Position numbers and translations under genes: made by a program
Shown here: one piece after another, positions 16,717-24,845 of the stretch
How positions within the stretch are numbered: position 1 is the first letter of the stretch
How the letters are laid out: every line of letters begins with the position of its first letter
DNA from: DATLGB01 sp963726825
Lineage (GTDB): Bacteria; Actinomycetota; Thermoleophilia; Solirubrobacterales; Solirubrobacteraceae
Assembly: GCA_963726825.1 (NCBI GenBank)
Contig: CAVSDT010000002.1
Coordinates: forward strand, 1,612,001-1,676,000
Direction: 5' to 3'
Length of the DNA stretch: 64,000 nt
The notes under the pieces: generated by a model
What the model saw: the letters and a program-made list of their open reading frames with translations, nothing else
Database searches by the model: none
What the model was told of the DNA's origin: nothing

Positions 16717-17942
16717 GCTGTGGCGCCCCGGTCCGCCACGACCGGGCCTGCGGCCGGGTCCACCCCGTCCCCCGCCGCCAGCCGCGCGGCCAGCGCGGCG
16801 GTCGGCGGGGCGACCTTGCAGCGGCCGTCGCGCCGGTGGTAGAGGGTGCGGACCGCGGCCCCGTCGGCGAGGCGGACCACCTCCCCCAGCTCGATCACCG
16901 CGCGGGTGCCGTCCGGGAGCCGGGCCTGGCAGACGACGAGGTGGATCGCGTCGGCGACCTGCTCACGGATCGCCGCGTGCGGCAGCCCGACGCCGGCCAT
17001 GAGGGCGAGCGTCTCCAGCCGCCGCAGCGCCTCCGCCGCCGACCCGGCGTGCACGGTGCACAACGACCCGTCGTGTCCACACGAGAGCGCGCCGAGCATG
17101 TCGAGCGCCTCCGGACCGCGGACCTCGCCGACGACGATGCGGTCGGGCCGCATCCGCAGCGCGTTGCGCACCAGCGCGCGGATGGTGACCTCGCCGGCGC
17201 CCTCGAGGCTCGGCGGCCGGGCCTCGAGCCGGACCACGTGGGGTTGTGCGAGCCGCAGCTCGGCGGCGTCCTCGATCGTCACGATCCGCTCGGCGGGATC
17301 GACGAAGCCGGAGAGGGCGTTGAGCGTCGTCGTCTTGCCCGACCCGGTACCACCACAGACGAGCACGTTGCAGCGGCCGCGCACCGCGCGGGCGAGCAGG
17401 CCCAGCAGCTCCGCCGGCAGCGTCCCGGCGGCGACGAGGTCGGCGCCGTCGAAGCCGCGGCGGCGGAAGCGGCGGATCGTCAGCGCCGGGCCGTCGACGG
17501 CCAGCGGCGGCACGACGACGTTGACGCGCGAGCCGTCGGGCAGGCGGGCATCGACCATCGGGGCGGCCTCGTCGACGCGCCGGCCGGTCGGGGCCAGGAC
17601 GCGCTCGATCACGTCACGCAGCTGGGTCTCGTCGGTGAACGCGACGCCGGCCGGCACGACGCGGCCGCGACGCTCGACCCACACCCGCCCGCCCGAGCCC
17701 ACGAGGACCTCGTCCACGGCGTCGTCGTCGAGCAGCGGCTGCAGCGGACCGAGGCCGAGCGTGCGCTCGGTGACCCGGCGTGCGAGCAGCGCGCGCGTGT
17801 CGGCGTCGAGCAGCCCGGCCTCGGCGTCGACGAGCCCGGCGATCCGCTGGGCCGCGCCGGCCCGGGCGTCGCCCTCTCCCGCCGCGAGCCGGTCGCGCAG
17901 GCGGTCTGCGAGGCGGTCGAGCGCGCCGTCGCCGTCGGTCAT
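16713..17942 (-). CDS. TadA/CpaF-family secretion ATPase
   Basis: Hexameric cytoplasmic ATPase of 409 aa that powers Tad/Flp pilus assembly. Visible motifs are Walker A GGTGSGKTTTLNAL (about residue 197), the Asp box VTIEDAAELRL, Walker B RPDRIVVGEVRG and the His box CTVHAGSAAEALRRLE. The N-terminal GLGPLQPLLDDDAVDEVLV is diagnostic of the CpaF subgroup. Coupled to its neighbours by 4-bp overlaps on both sides (cpaB-like upstream, tadB downstream). Confidence 0.94.
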   Translation of the reverse strand: MTDGDGALDRLADRLRDRLAAGEGDARAGAAQRIAGLVDAEAGLLDADTRALLARRVTERTLGLGPLQPLLDDDAVDEVLVGSGGRVWVERRGRVVPAGVAFTDETQLRDVIERVLAPTGRRVDEAAPMVDARLPDGSRVNVVVPPLAVDGPALTIRRFRRRGFDGADLVAAGTLPAELLGLLARAVRGRCNVLVCGGTGSGKTTTLNALSGFVDPAERIVTIEDAAELRLAQPHVVRLEARPPSLEGAGEVTIRALVRNALRMRPDRIVVGEVRGPEALDMLGALSCGHDGSLCTVHAGSAAEALRRLETLALMAGVGLPHAAIREQVADAIHLVVCQARLPDGTRAVIELGEVVRLADGAAVRTLYHRRDGRCKVAPPTAALAARLAAGDGVDPAAGPVVADRGATA

Positions 17943-18595
17943 CCCCGGCCGTTCCCTCGCGCCCGGAGGCGATCGCCGGACGCCCGTGGCAGCAGGCGGA
18001 TCTCGCGTGCGGTGGCCTGGGCGTCGGTGAGGAACACGGCGTCGGCGAGACGGACGCGCAGCGTCGCACTCACGCGTTCGCCGGCGCCGTCGGCCGACGG
18101 GTCCTGTGGCGCCGCAGCGGCGTCGAGCACCTCGACGTCCTGCAGCGCCAGCCGGGTGCCGGTCTGCTCGCGGGTGACGAGCACGTCCACGCGGGCGCCC
18201 GGGCGGATCAGCTCGGGCGACCCGGCGGCCACGACCTGCACCGCGCGCTCGCCCCGGCGGACAGGGGCGCCCGGCCCGTTTCCGGGGTCGGCGAGGACTG
18301 CCGTGGCGACGTCGGCGCCGGCGGGCAGCGCGATCGCGGGCTCGGCGCCGGCGACCTCGCCGACGGCGGGGATGGCCCCGGCCGGCGCCCAGCGGGCGGG
18401 CACCCGGCGCACCGCGAGGGCGTCGGTGCGGATCGGCTTGCCGGCGGGAAGCGGCACGCGTGTCACGACGACGTCGACGAGCGGCGCGAGGCGCCGATCG
18501 ATGTCCGCTTCGCGGCGCTGGACGTCGGTCGCCGCGAGGCCGCCGAGCACGAGGGCCAGCCCGACGAGCAGCAGCCCGCGCCGGCGGCGGCTCAC
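17939..18595 (-). CDS. CpaB/RcpC-like pilus assembly protein (SAF domain)
   Basis: A 218-aa protein with one N-terminal transmembrane segment (GLLLVGLALVLGGLAAT) followed by an SAF domain (VTRVPLPAGKPIRTDALAVRRVP) and an RcpC-like region (ELIRPGARVDVLVTREQ). CpaB proteins act outside the membrane in Tad pilus assembly, and in actinobacteria occur without an outer-membrane secretin. The GTG start at 18595 overlaps the histidine kinase stop; the stop overlaps the tadA ATG. The open frame extends upstream across the kinase but not with coding character. Confidence 0.85.
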   Translation of the reverse strand: MSRRRRGLLLVGLALVLGGLAATDVQRREADIDRRLAPLVDVVVTRVPLPAGKPIRTDALAVRRVPARWAPAGAIPAVGEVAGAEPAIALPAGADVATAVLADPGNGPGAPVRRGERAVQVVAAGSPELIRPGARVDVLVTREQTGTRLALQDVEVLDAAAAPQDPSADGAGERVSATLRVRLADAVFLTDAQATAREIRLLPRASGDRLRARGNGRG

Positions 18596-19326
18596 GCTGC
18601 CACGTCCACGTCGGCCAGCGGCAGCTCCAGGCTCAGCTCGGCACCCGCGGCGACGAGGCGTCCCCCGGCGCGGCGGGCGACGTCGGCGGCGACACCCAAC
18701 CCGTGGCCGTGCTGGGGCAGCGGGCCGGCCATCGGGTTGCGCCGTGGTGTGCGGCGGTCCGACAGACGGCCGGCCGGCCCGGGGCCGGCGTCGGCGACCG
18801 TGACGCGTGCGCGCCGGCCGCCCGGTGCCGTGGCGACCCCGATCCGCACCGGGCCCGTCCCGTGCTCGAGCGCGTTGGCCACGAGGTTGCCGACCGCCTG
18901 CGCCAGCCGGACGCGGTCGGCGATCACCACGCCCGCCGGGGCCGGCGCGGGCTGGACGACCAGCTCGCGGCCACGGGCCGCCACGACGGGCCGCCAGGTG
19001 GCGTCGAGCTCGGCGGCCAGCGCCGCCAGCGGTACCGCCTCGACCCGGTCGGCCGCGCTGCGCCCCCGCGGGCAGAGCGTGAGGTCGTCCAGCGCCTTGC
19101 GCGCCCGCCGCAGCTGCAGCTCGAGGGCGAGCGTGCCGCACGCGTCGACCTCCCCGCGCACCGTCAGGCCGTCGAGCGCCAGCTGTGCCGCGGTCAGCGG
19201 TCCGCGCACCTCGTGCGAGGCGCGCGCGGCGAGGTCCCCCACCCGCCGGGCGCGCTGCACCCCGCCGGCGGCGACGAGCAGCGCGACCAGCGCCGCCCCC
19301 CACCCGCACACCAGCAGCACCGTCAC
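18592..19326 (-). CDS. Sensor histidine kinase
   Basis: Compact membrane kinase of 244 aa. A single N-terminal hydrophobic helix (VTVLLVCGWGAALVALLVAA) is followed almost directly by the HisKA box ASHEVRGPLTAAQLAL. A catalytic ATPase domain carries the N box NLVANALEHG, G1 VADAGPGP and G2 GHGLGVAADVARRAGG. There is no extracytoplasmic sensor domain, so it may sense within the membrane or through a partner. GTG 19326 overlaps the response-regulator stop by 4 nt. It presumably phosphorylates the adjacent regulator and, being in the same operon, regulates the Tad genes. Confidence 0.9.
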   Translation of the reverse strand: MTVLLVCGWGAALVALLVAAGGVQRARRVGDLAARASHEVRGPLTAAQLALDGLTVRGEVDACGTLALELQLRRARKALDDLTLCPRGRSAADRVEAVPLAALAAELDATWRPVVAARGRELVVQPAPAPAGVVIADRVRLAQAVGNLVANALEHGTGPVRIGVATAPGGRRARVTVADAGPGPAGRLSDRRTPRRNPMAGPLPQHGHGLGVAADVARRAGGRLVAAGAELSLELPLADVDVAA

Positions 19327-20024
19327 GCCGCCACCGGGTCGAGGAGCCGATAGCCGACGCCCCAGACGTTGACGACGTAGGCGTCGCCGTCGCGTGAGAG
19401 CTTGCGCCGCAGCCGGCAGGCGTGCGAGTCCAGCGTGCGCGTCGCGGTCGGGACGGAGTAGCCCCACACCTCGCGCAGCAGGTCGCCCTTGGTGTGCACG
19501 CGGTCCGGTTCGGCGGCCAGGATCCGCAGGAGGGCGAACTCCTTCGCCGACAGCTCCACCCGCTCCCCCCGCAGCACGACGGTCCGTGTCGCGGCGTCCA
19601 CCGCGAGCGGGCCGGCGTGCAGGACGGGCGGCCGCGCCGACGCGACCGGCCCGCGTCGCAGCAGGCCGCGCACGCGCAGCAGCAGCTCGGCGTAGGAGAA
19701 GGGCTTGGCCAGGAAGTCGTCGGCGCCCGTGCGCAGGCTGCGGATGCGGTCCTGCTCGGCCGTGCGACCGCTGAGCACGAGGAAGCGCTGGCCGGCGTCG
19801 AGCCCGTCGCGGCCGCTGCGCGCACGGGCGACGAGCTCCAGTCCCGAGCCGTCCGGGAGCCCGACGTCGACGAGGGCCAGCGCCGGCGATGAAGCCCCGA
19901 GCTGGCGCAGCCCGTCGCGCAGGGAGCCGGCCACATGGAGGTCGTAGCCGTCCGCGGTGAGGTTGTCGGCGAGGAACGTGCAGGTGGCGTGGTCGTCTTC
20001 GACCACGAGAAGTGACGTGCTCAT
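19323..20024 (-). CDS. OmpR/PhoB-family response regulator
   Basis: 233-aa regulator. The receiver domain has the acidic pair VVEDD, the phospho-acceptor Asp in ALVDVGLPDGSG (about residue 53) and the conserved Lys in FLAKPFSYAEL. The C-terminal winged helix matches OmpR/PhoB (LSAKEFALLRILAAEPDRVHT...VWGYS...SHACRLRRKL). It is the first gene of the coupled RR-HK-cpaB-tadA-tadB-tadC operon and diverges from the gene at 20178. Confidence 0.94.
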   Translation of the reverse strand: MSTSLLVVEDDHATCTFLADNLTADGYDLHVAGSLRDGLRQLGASSPALALVDVGLPDGSGLELVARARSGRDGLDAGQRFLVLSGRTAEQDRIRSLRTGADDFLAKPFSYAELLLRVRGLLRRGPVASARPPVLHAGPLAVDAATRTVVLRGERVELSAKEFALLRILAAEPDRVHTKGDLLREVWGYSVPTATRTLDSHACRLRRKLSRDGDAYVVNVWGVGYRLLDPVAA

Positions 20025-20177
20025 GACACCCTTACCCGCCGGGGGTCACGAATTCGCCCCCCTCGAACCTCAACGGGAATGAAAGATCCATCCCAGTGGC
20101 AGGTTCGGGAAGGAGTCCGGACTAGGATCACGACGCCTTGGCCCGGGGGGACTTTCCGGCCAGGGCCTCTCCCTCTC

Positions 20178-20642
20178 ATGGACCAACTTCGCCGCGGCAA
20201 CTACGACTCCGGACAGGACTACGTCCTGGAATACGGAGAGCTCCGATTCACGTTCAACGAGGGCGACTTCTCCGAGCGCGTGGAGCAGGCCGCGCTCAAG
20301 CTGGAGTTCGTCAACGAGCGGCTCGCCGAGCCTGAGCTCGAGGACCTCGTGAACCTCACGGTCAACGGCGAGGTGCACGACCCCGCGTCGGCCCTCGGCG
20401 AGCACGTCAACGACTGCTGGCCCGACATCGTCGGTCCCGCCGACCGCTCCTTGGTGCACTGGCTGCGCCGGCTCGTCTTCCGCTCCGCCTGGCTGGACCA
20501 GCGGGTCATGGAGGGCGAGCTGGACATCGCCTTCTGCGAGGAGACCCAGACCTTCGGCTACGTGCAGCCGGAGCGCGAGGCTGAGCCGATCGAGCTCAGC
20601 CCCGAGCCGAACTGGCAGCGCGTCGCGTACGCGCCGCGCTGA
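20178..20642 (+). CDS. Conserved acidic protein of unknown function
   Basis: A soluble acidic protein of 154 aa, not recognised. It starts MDQLRRGNYDSGQDYVLEYG, is rich in Glu/Asp, has no signal peptide or membrane segment, and ends in a Pro/Glu-rich tail. The frame is also open from an ATG at 20079, but a TAGGAT -10-like hexamer at 20122-20127 lies inside that extension and favours the 20178 start. No clear Shine-Dalgarno sequence precedes either ATG. It converges with the Rho-like gene across a strong hairpin. Confidence 0.65.
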   Translation: MDQLRRGNYDSGQDYVLEYGELRFTFNEGDFSERVEQAALKLEFVNERLAEPELEDLVNLTVNGEVHDPASALGEHVNDCWPDIVGPADRSLVHWLRRLVFRSAWLDQRVMEGELDIAFCEETQTFGYVQPEREAEPIELSPEPNWQRVAYAPR

Positions 20643-20649
20643 CGCGGCT

Positions 20650-20671
20650 GCGCCCCGCCGCGGCGGGGCGC
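20650..20671. terminator. Bidirectional hairpin terminator between the 20178 gene and the Rho-like gene
   Basis: A perfect inverted repeat of GCGCCCCGCCG and its complement, uninterrupted over 22 bp, lies between two convergent stop codons. No U tract follows on either side, which is common for actinobacterial hairpins. Confidence 0.7.
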
Positions 20672-20681
20672 TCCTGACGGA

Positions 20682-22013
20682 CTAGGCCGCGGCGGCTTCC
20701 GCGCGGGCGGCCGCGATCTTCGCGGCGCCCTCCTCGCCGACCAGCAGCTCAGGCCGCATGGTCGCCGAGGCGACGAGGTCGAGGTTCGGGAAGCGCCGCA
20801 GGCCGGTGAGCTCCGCGTCGAGGGCGACGATCGTCGTCTCCCCGCCGAGGGGCGCACCGACCGCGGCGATGACGGTCAGCGAGCCGCCGTCGGCGATGTT
20901 GCGTCCGGCCGACAGCAGGCGGCGGGCGGTGCCCGGCGCGAGGCAGTCGAGGCTGTCCAGCACCACGACGGCGTCGCCGCCGCGTGCCGCGACGCGCTTG
21001 CCCTGCTCGACGGCCTGCTCGGCCGCGGCGGTCTGGGCGTCGCCCGGGGCGCCGATCGGCGCGGCGGCGACGGGCGCGATGCCCTCGCCCCACTCGCCGA
21101 CCTCCTCGGGGCGGACCCCGGCGAGGGCCACGATCAGCTCGAGGCCCTCGCGGCCGGCGAGCGCGCCGGCGATGCGGCGCAGCAGGTCGCTCTTGCCGGC
21201 CAGGCGCGGGCCGCAGACGACGACGCGCGAGCCCTTGCCGAAGGGCGCGAGCCACTCGACGGCGTTGACGGTCGCGTCGTCGGAGCCGAGCTCCAGGCGC
21301 TCCGTCGGGAAGACGGCCTTCAGCTCGTCGAAGCGGGTCCCCTCGGCGACCTCGTCGGCGGGCTTGCCGTTGATCGTGTCGACGCGGACGAGCGACGGGT
21401 AGCGCTCCGAGCGGCGCGGCGGGCGGACGGGGCCGGTGACGGTGTCGCCGGTGACGAGCTCGCAGCGCTTGACCTGGGCGGCGGAGACGTAGACGTCCTC
21501 GTCGGCGGGCTCGGAGCCGCGGCGCACGAAGCCGGAGCCGTTGGCCTGCAGGTCGACCGTGCCCTCGACGGTCTCGTCGACGCGCTTGTCCCCGCGGTCG
21601 CCGCGGTCGGAGCCGCCCTCGGCGGGGGCGTCGTCGCCACCGCGGCCACGGCTGCGGCCGCCACGTCCGCGGCGCCGGCCGGAGCCGGACGCGTCGGGCT
21701 CCTCCTCGGCGTCGGCCTGGTCGGCGGCCTCGACGGCCTTCGTCGTCTCCTCGTCGCGGTCGCCGCCTCTGCGGGCGCGGCCACGGGAACGGGTGCGGGC
21801 GCGCGGCTTGGGCGCGTCCTCGTCCGTCGAGCCGTCCTCGTCGGCGTCGGCATCGGCGGGGGCGTCCCCGGCCTGGCGGGCGACGATCGCGTCGACGAGG
21901 TCGGCCTTGCGCAGGCGGCGGAAGCCGTCCAGCCCGATCTCGTTGGCGATCAGGTGCAGGTCGGCGAGCGGGCTGCCCTCGAGGGCGGCGCGGTCGAGCA
22001 CGGTGGCGGTCAT
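20682..22013 (-). CDS. Rho-like protein with a degenerate motor domain
   Basis: 443-aa homologue of transcription terminator Rho. It keeps the Rho N-terminal helical domain (residues 16-46), a charged Arg/Gly/Asp-rich insert (50-148) usual in actinobacteria, and the cold-shock-like RNA-binding domain (150-215, GTVDLQANGSGFVRR). The ATPase core has a variant P-loop GPRLAGKS (268-275) and VLDS as Walker B. The catalytic Glu (DERPEE in E. coli Rho) is replaced in AGVRPEE, the arginine finger position reads Ala, and the segment holding the Q loop is missing. A good AGGAGG ribosome site precedes ATG 22013. It is probably a paralogue that binds RNA but cannot translocate; a canonical rho should exist elsewhere. 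Confidence 0.82.
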   Translation of the reverse strand: MTATVLDRAALEGSPLADLHLIANEIGLDGFRRLRKADLVDAIVARQAGDAPADADADEDGSTDEDAPKPRARTRSRGRARRGGDRDEETTKAVEAADQADAEEEPDASGSGRRRGRGGRSRGRGGDDAPAEGGSDRGDRGDKRVDETVEGTVDLQANGSGFVRRGSEPADEDVYVSAAQVKRCELVTGDTVTGPVRPPRRSERYPSLVRVDTINGKPADEVAEGTRFDELKAVFPTERLELGSDDATVNAVEWLAPFGKGSRVVVCGPRLAGKSDLLRRIAGALAGREGLELIVALAGVRPEEVGEWGEGIAPVAAAPIGAPGDAQTAAAEQAVEQGKRVAARGGDAVVVLDSLDCLAPGTARRLLSAGRNIADGGSLTVIAAVGAPLGGETTIVALDAELTGLRRFPNLDLVASATMRPELLVGEEGAAKIAAARAEAAAA

Positions 22014-22107
22014 GATGGAACCTCCTGGGGGGTGATGGTCGGTCGGCACCCGGCCGCGTTGGCGCAGCGGTCGGCGACCCAGGGCCCGGAGGCTAACAGG
22101 CTGGCGT

Positions 22108-23019
22108 CTACGCGACAGGCTCGCGCCGGAGGTGCTCCGGGACCCGCAGGTCCTCGGCCACCGCGACCTCGCCCGCCAGGGCCGCACGCACGGCGAGGTA
22201 GTCCCGGGCGGCTGCGACGTCGTGCACCCGCAGGATGCGTCCCCCGTGCGCGACGCCGTGACCGACGGCGGCCAACGTGCCCGCGAGGCGCTCGCGCGGG
22301 CGGCGCTCGACGATCGCGCCGACGAAGTCCTTGCGTGACACCGCCAGCAGCACGGGGCGGCCGAGCGCGGCCAGGTCCGGGAGCCCCCGCAGCACGGCGA
22401 CCGTCTGCGCCGGGGTCTTGCCGAAGTCCGGGCCCGGATCGAGGATCAGCTGCTGCACCCCGACGCCGGCGCCGGTCGCGACGGCCATCCGCTCGGCGAG
22501 CCAGTCGCGCACCGCGCGCGCCGGATCGCCGTAGGCGACGTCGTGGCGCTGCTGCTTCGGGCGCACGGGCGTGTGCATGAGGACGAGGCCGGCGCCGGTG
22601 CGGGCGCAGACGTCGGCGAGCCCCAGGTCCGCCAGGCCGGAGATGTCGTTGACGATCCGCGCACCGGCGGCCACGGCGGCCGCGGCGACGGGCGGCTTGT
22701 AGGTGTCGACGGAGACGAGTGCCCCGAGCTCGGAGCTCAATCGCTCGATCAGGGGCACCACCCGCTCCAGCTCCTCCGCGACGGCGACGGCCGGACGGTT
22801 GGTGACGTTGGACTCGCCGCCGACGTCGATCACGTCGGCGCCGGCCGCGAGCAGCGCCTCCCCCTGGCGCATGCGGTCGTCGATGCTGCGCGCACCGCGA
22901 TCGTCGGAGAACGAATCGGGGGTCGCGTTGAGCACGCCCATGATGAGCACGCGCGTGGTCAGGTCGAGGGTGCGGTCGCCGGCGCGCAGGAGGAGCGGGC
23001 GCGGCTCACCGCCCGGCAT
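22108..23019 (-). CDS. folP: Dihydropteroate synthase
   Basis: Folate pathway enzyme of 303 aa joining p-aminobenzoate to dihydropterin pyrophosphate. Signatures are MGVLNATPDSFSD near the N-terminus, GADVIDVGGESN, VSVDTYKP, RIVNDISGL, LDPGPDFGKT and AVSRKDFVG. The ATG at 23019 overlaps the stop of the upstream gene by one base (TGATG), implying coupled translation with that sigma/zinc-finger-like protein. The 94-nt gap to the Rho-like gene contains that gene's ribosome site. Confidence 0.95.
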   Translation of the reverse strand: MPGGEPRPLLLRAGDRTLDLTTRVLIMGVLNATPDSFSDDRGARSIDDRMRQGEALLAAGADVIDVGGESNVTNRPAVAVAEELERVVPLIERLSSELGALVSVDTYKPPVAAAAVAAGARIVNDISGLADLGLADVCARTGAGLVLMHTPVRPKQQRHDVAYGDPARAVRDWLAERMAVATGAGVGVQQLILDPGPDFGKTPAQTVAVLRGLPDLAALGRPVLLAVSRKDFVGAIVERRPRERLAGTLAAVGHGVAHGGRILRVHDVAAARDYLAVRAALAGEVAVAEDLRVPEHLRREPVA

Positions 23020-24629
23020 CAGCAGGTCTTCTCGCCCGGGGGGCAGAACTCGTCGCCGGGTGGCGGGACGATGTCCTCCCCGGGCGCGGCGGTGACGGCG
23101 GGCGCCGGCGTGGACGTCCTTGCCGGCCGCGGAGCGCTCGTCGGCCGGGGCCGCGGGGTCGCGGTCCGCTGGGGACGGGCGGTGGCGGCAGGGGCCGGGG
23201 TGGCGGCGGCGTCGGGCGCGTCGGTGGCGGCGGGCGCGGGGGTCGCGTCCGCGGGCACGGTGTCGGCCTGCTCGGCGGCGCGGGCGGCGACGCGGCGGGC
23301 GGCGGCGCGGCGCTTGCGGGCGGCTGCGGCCCGGCGCGCGCGGGCGGCGCGGCGCTCGCCGGCGGTCGGCTCGTCTGCGGCGCCGGTGTCTTTTCGCCCG
23401 TCCTGGCCGGACGGGGTCGGGACGGTGGACTCCTGTGCCGCCGGGTCGGGGTCCGAGCCGCCCGCTGCGAGGGCCGCGACGCCGGCGCCCACCCCGCCGA
23501 GGGCGAGCACGGCCGCCAGCACGGCGACGGCGCGGCGACGGCCGTGGGTCCCGGCGCCGGTCGGGGACCCGGCGCCGGCCGGTCGGCGGCGGGGCTGCGA
23601 ACGCGCGGCGCGGCGTGCCGAGAGGGCGAGCGCGGGCTCGCGCTCGTCCTGCCGCGTGCCGTCCTCACCTTCGGCCGGCGCCGCGCCGTCCGCGTGCGCG
23701 GGCGGGTCGAACCACGAGACGGCGGTCGCGGGCGCCGACGCCGGGGACCGGCCGGGGTCGGGGTCGGGCTCGTCGGGCTCGGGCTCGGGCTGGGGCTCTG
23801 GACGCGGCCCGGGTCGGTCCGGCACGTCCGGATCGGGGACGTCGGGGTCGGGCTGCGGGATCGGCTTCTCCGGCCCCGGTTCGGGGACCTCCGGCTCGCG
23901 CGGCGGGACCTCGGGGCCGGGGTCCGGGACGACGGGGCCGGGCGCAGGCTCCGGCGACGGGACCTCCGGGCCGGGGTCCGGGACGACCGGGCCGGGCGCA
24001 GGCTCCGGCGACGGGACCTCAGGGCCGGGCGCGGGGACGTCGGGGCCCGGCGAGGGCGAGCCGGGGTCCGGCCCGGGAACGGTCGGGCCGGTCGGGACGC
24101 CGGGCGCGATGTCCGGCTGCGGGACGACCGGACCGGGCGTCGTGCCGGGCTGCGGGACGACCGCGCGCGGCGGGAGCTCGGTGACGAGGATCCCCGCGGG
24201 AAGCGTCGCGGCACCCGCGGCGACCCACGAGCGGCAGGCCAGCGAGGCCTCGCGCAGGCCACGGCGCGCGGCGCGGCAGGCGTCGCAGCCGTCGACGTGG
24301 GCGCGCGACCAGGCGACGTCGGCGGACGGCACGGCCTCGTCGTCCTGACGGCGGCAGAGGATGCGGCGGACGGCCGGGCAGTCGTCGGTCTCCAGCGGTG
24401 GCGCGGGGGCACCGCGGACGCCTTCGCGGATGGCGAAGCGCGCGTCGACGAGCAGATCCGCGACGTCCGCCCGGTCGGCACCGAGGGCGGCGGCGATGCC
24501 CGCGTGGTCCCCCCCGTCGCGCTCGCGCAGCACGAGCGCGGCACGCTGTCCGTCGGGCAGGCCCTCCGCGGCCGCGGCCACACGGGCGTTGAGCGCCTCG
24601 AAGGGCCGTGGATCGTCAGCACCGGCCAT
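23019..24629 (-). CDS. Membrane protein with sigma-region-4-like and zinc-finger-like N-terminus
   Basis: 536 aa, function unknown. Residues 22-70 resemble sigma-factor region 4 (LPDGQRAALVLRERDGGDHAGIAAAL, a helix-turn-helix). Residues 84-118 contain C84, C92, H111, C115 and C118 with an HxxxCxxC arrangement as in anti-sigma zinc fingers. A Pro/Glu-rich stretch (150-300) includes two exact 18-residue repeats. One transmembrane helix (366-391) follows, then a Lys/Arg/Ala-rich and Pro/Thr-rich outer segment ending in a cysteine pair. Fusing sigma-like DNA-binding and anti-sigma-like metal-binding parts on one membrane protein suggests a membrane-tethered regulator, which is inference. It is coupled to folP by a 1-nt overlap. 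Confidence 0.72.
   Translation of the reverse strand: MAGADDPRPFEALNARVAAAAEGLPDGQRAALVLRERDGGDHAGIAAALGADRADVADLLVDARFAIREGVRGAPAPPLETDDCPAVRRILCRRQDDEAVPSADVAWSRAHVDGCDACRAARRGLREASLACRSWVAAGAATLPAGILVTELPPRAVVPQPGTTPGPVVPQPDIAPGVPTGPTVPGPDPGSPSPGPDVPAPGPEVPSPEPAPGPVVPDPGPEVPSPEPAPGPVVPDPGPEVPPREPEVPEPGPEKPIPQPDPDVPDPDVPDRPGPRPEPQPEPEPDEPDPDPGRSPASAPATAVSWFDPPAHADGAAPAEGEDGTRQDEREPALALSARRAARSQPRRRPAGAGSPTGAGTHGRRRAVAVLAAVLALGGVGAGVAALAAGGSDPDPAAQESTVPTPSGQDGRKDTGAADEPTAGERRAARARRAAAARKRRAAARRVAARAAEQADTVPADATPAPAATDAPDAAATPAPAATARPQRTATPRPRPTSAPRPARTSTPAPAVTAAPGEDIVPPPGDEFCPPGEKTC
23905..24030. repeat. 54-bp in-frame tandem repeat in the sigma/zinc-finger-like gene
   Basis: Two nearly identical 54-bp units start at 23905 and 23959, with a partial third from 24013. 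They encode an 18-residue Pro/Glu/Val unit, EVPSPEPAPGPVVPDPGP. Being a multiple of three, copy number can change without a frameshift. Confidence 0.85.
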
Positions 24630-24845
24630 GCGTGCCGCAGGGTAGAGAACCGGTCCGACGCCGCCCAGCCCAAGGGTTCGTCAGCCGTGCCACGCCGGGT
24701 CCGTCGAGGGGTGGCGCGTCTCGCGGACCACCACGGTTCGCCCGCCGCACCACGCCCCGCCCGAGGGGACGTGGCGGGACCCGCGGACCGCCCGGGGCGG
24801 CTCGCGGGTCACCGCGGCGGTCCCGCCCGCGGTACCGTCCCGCGC

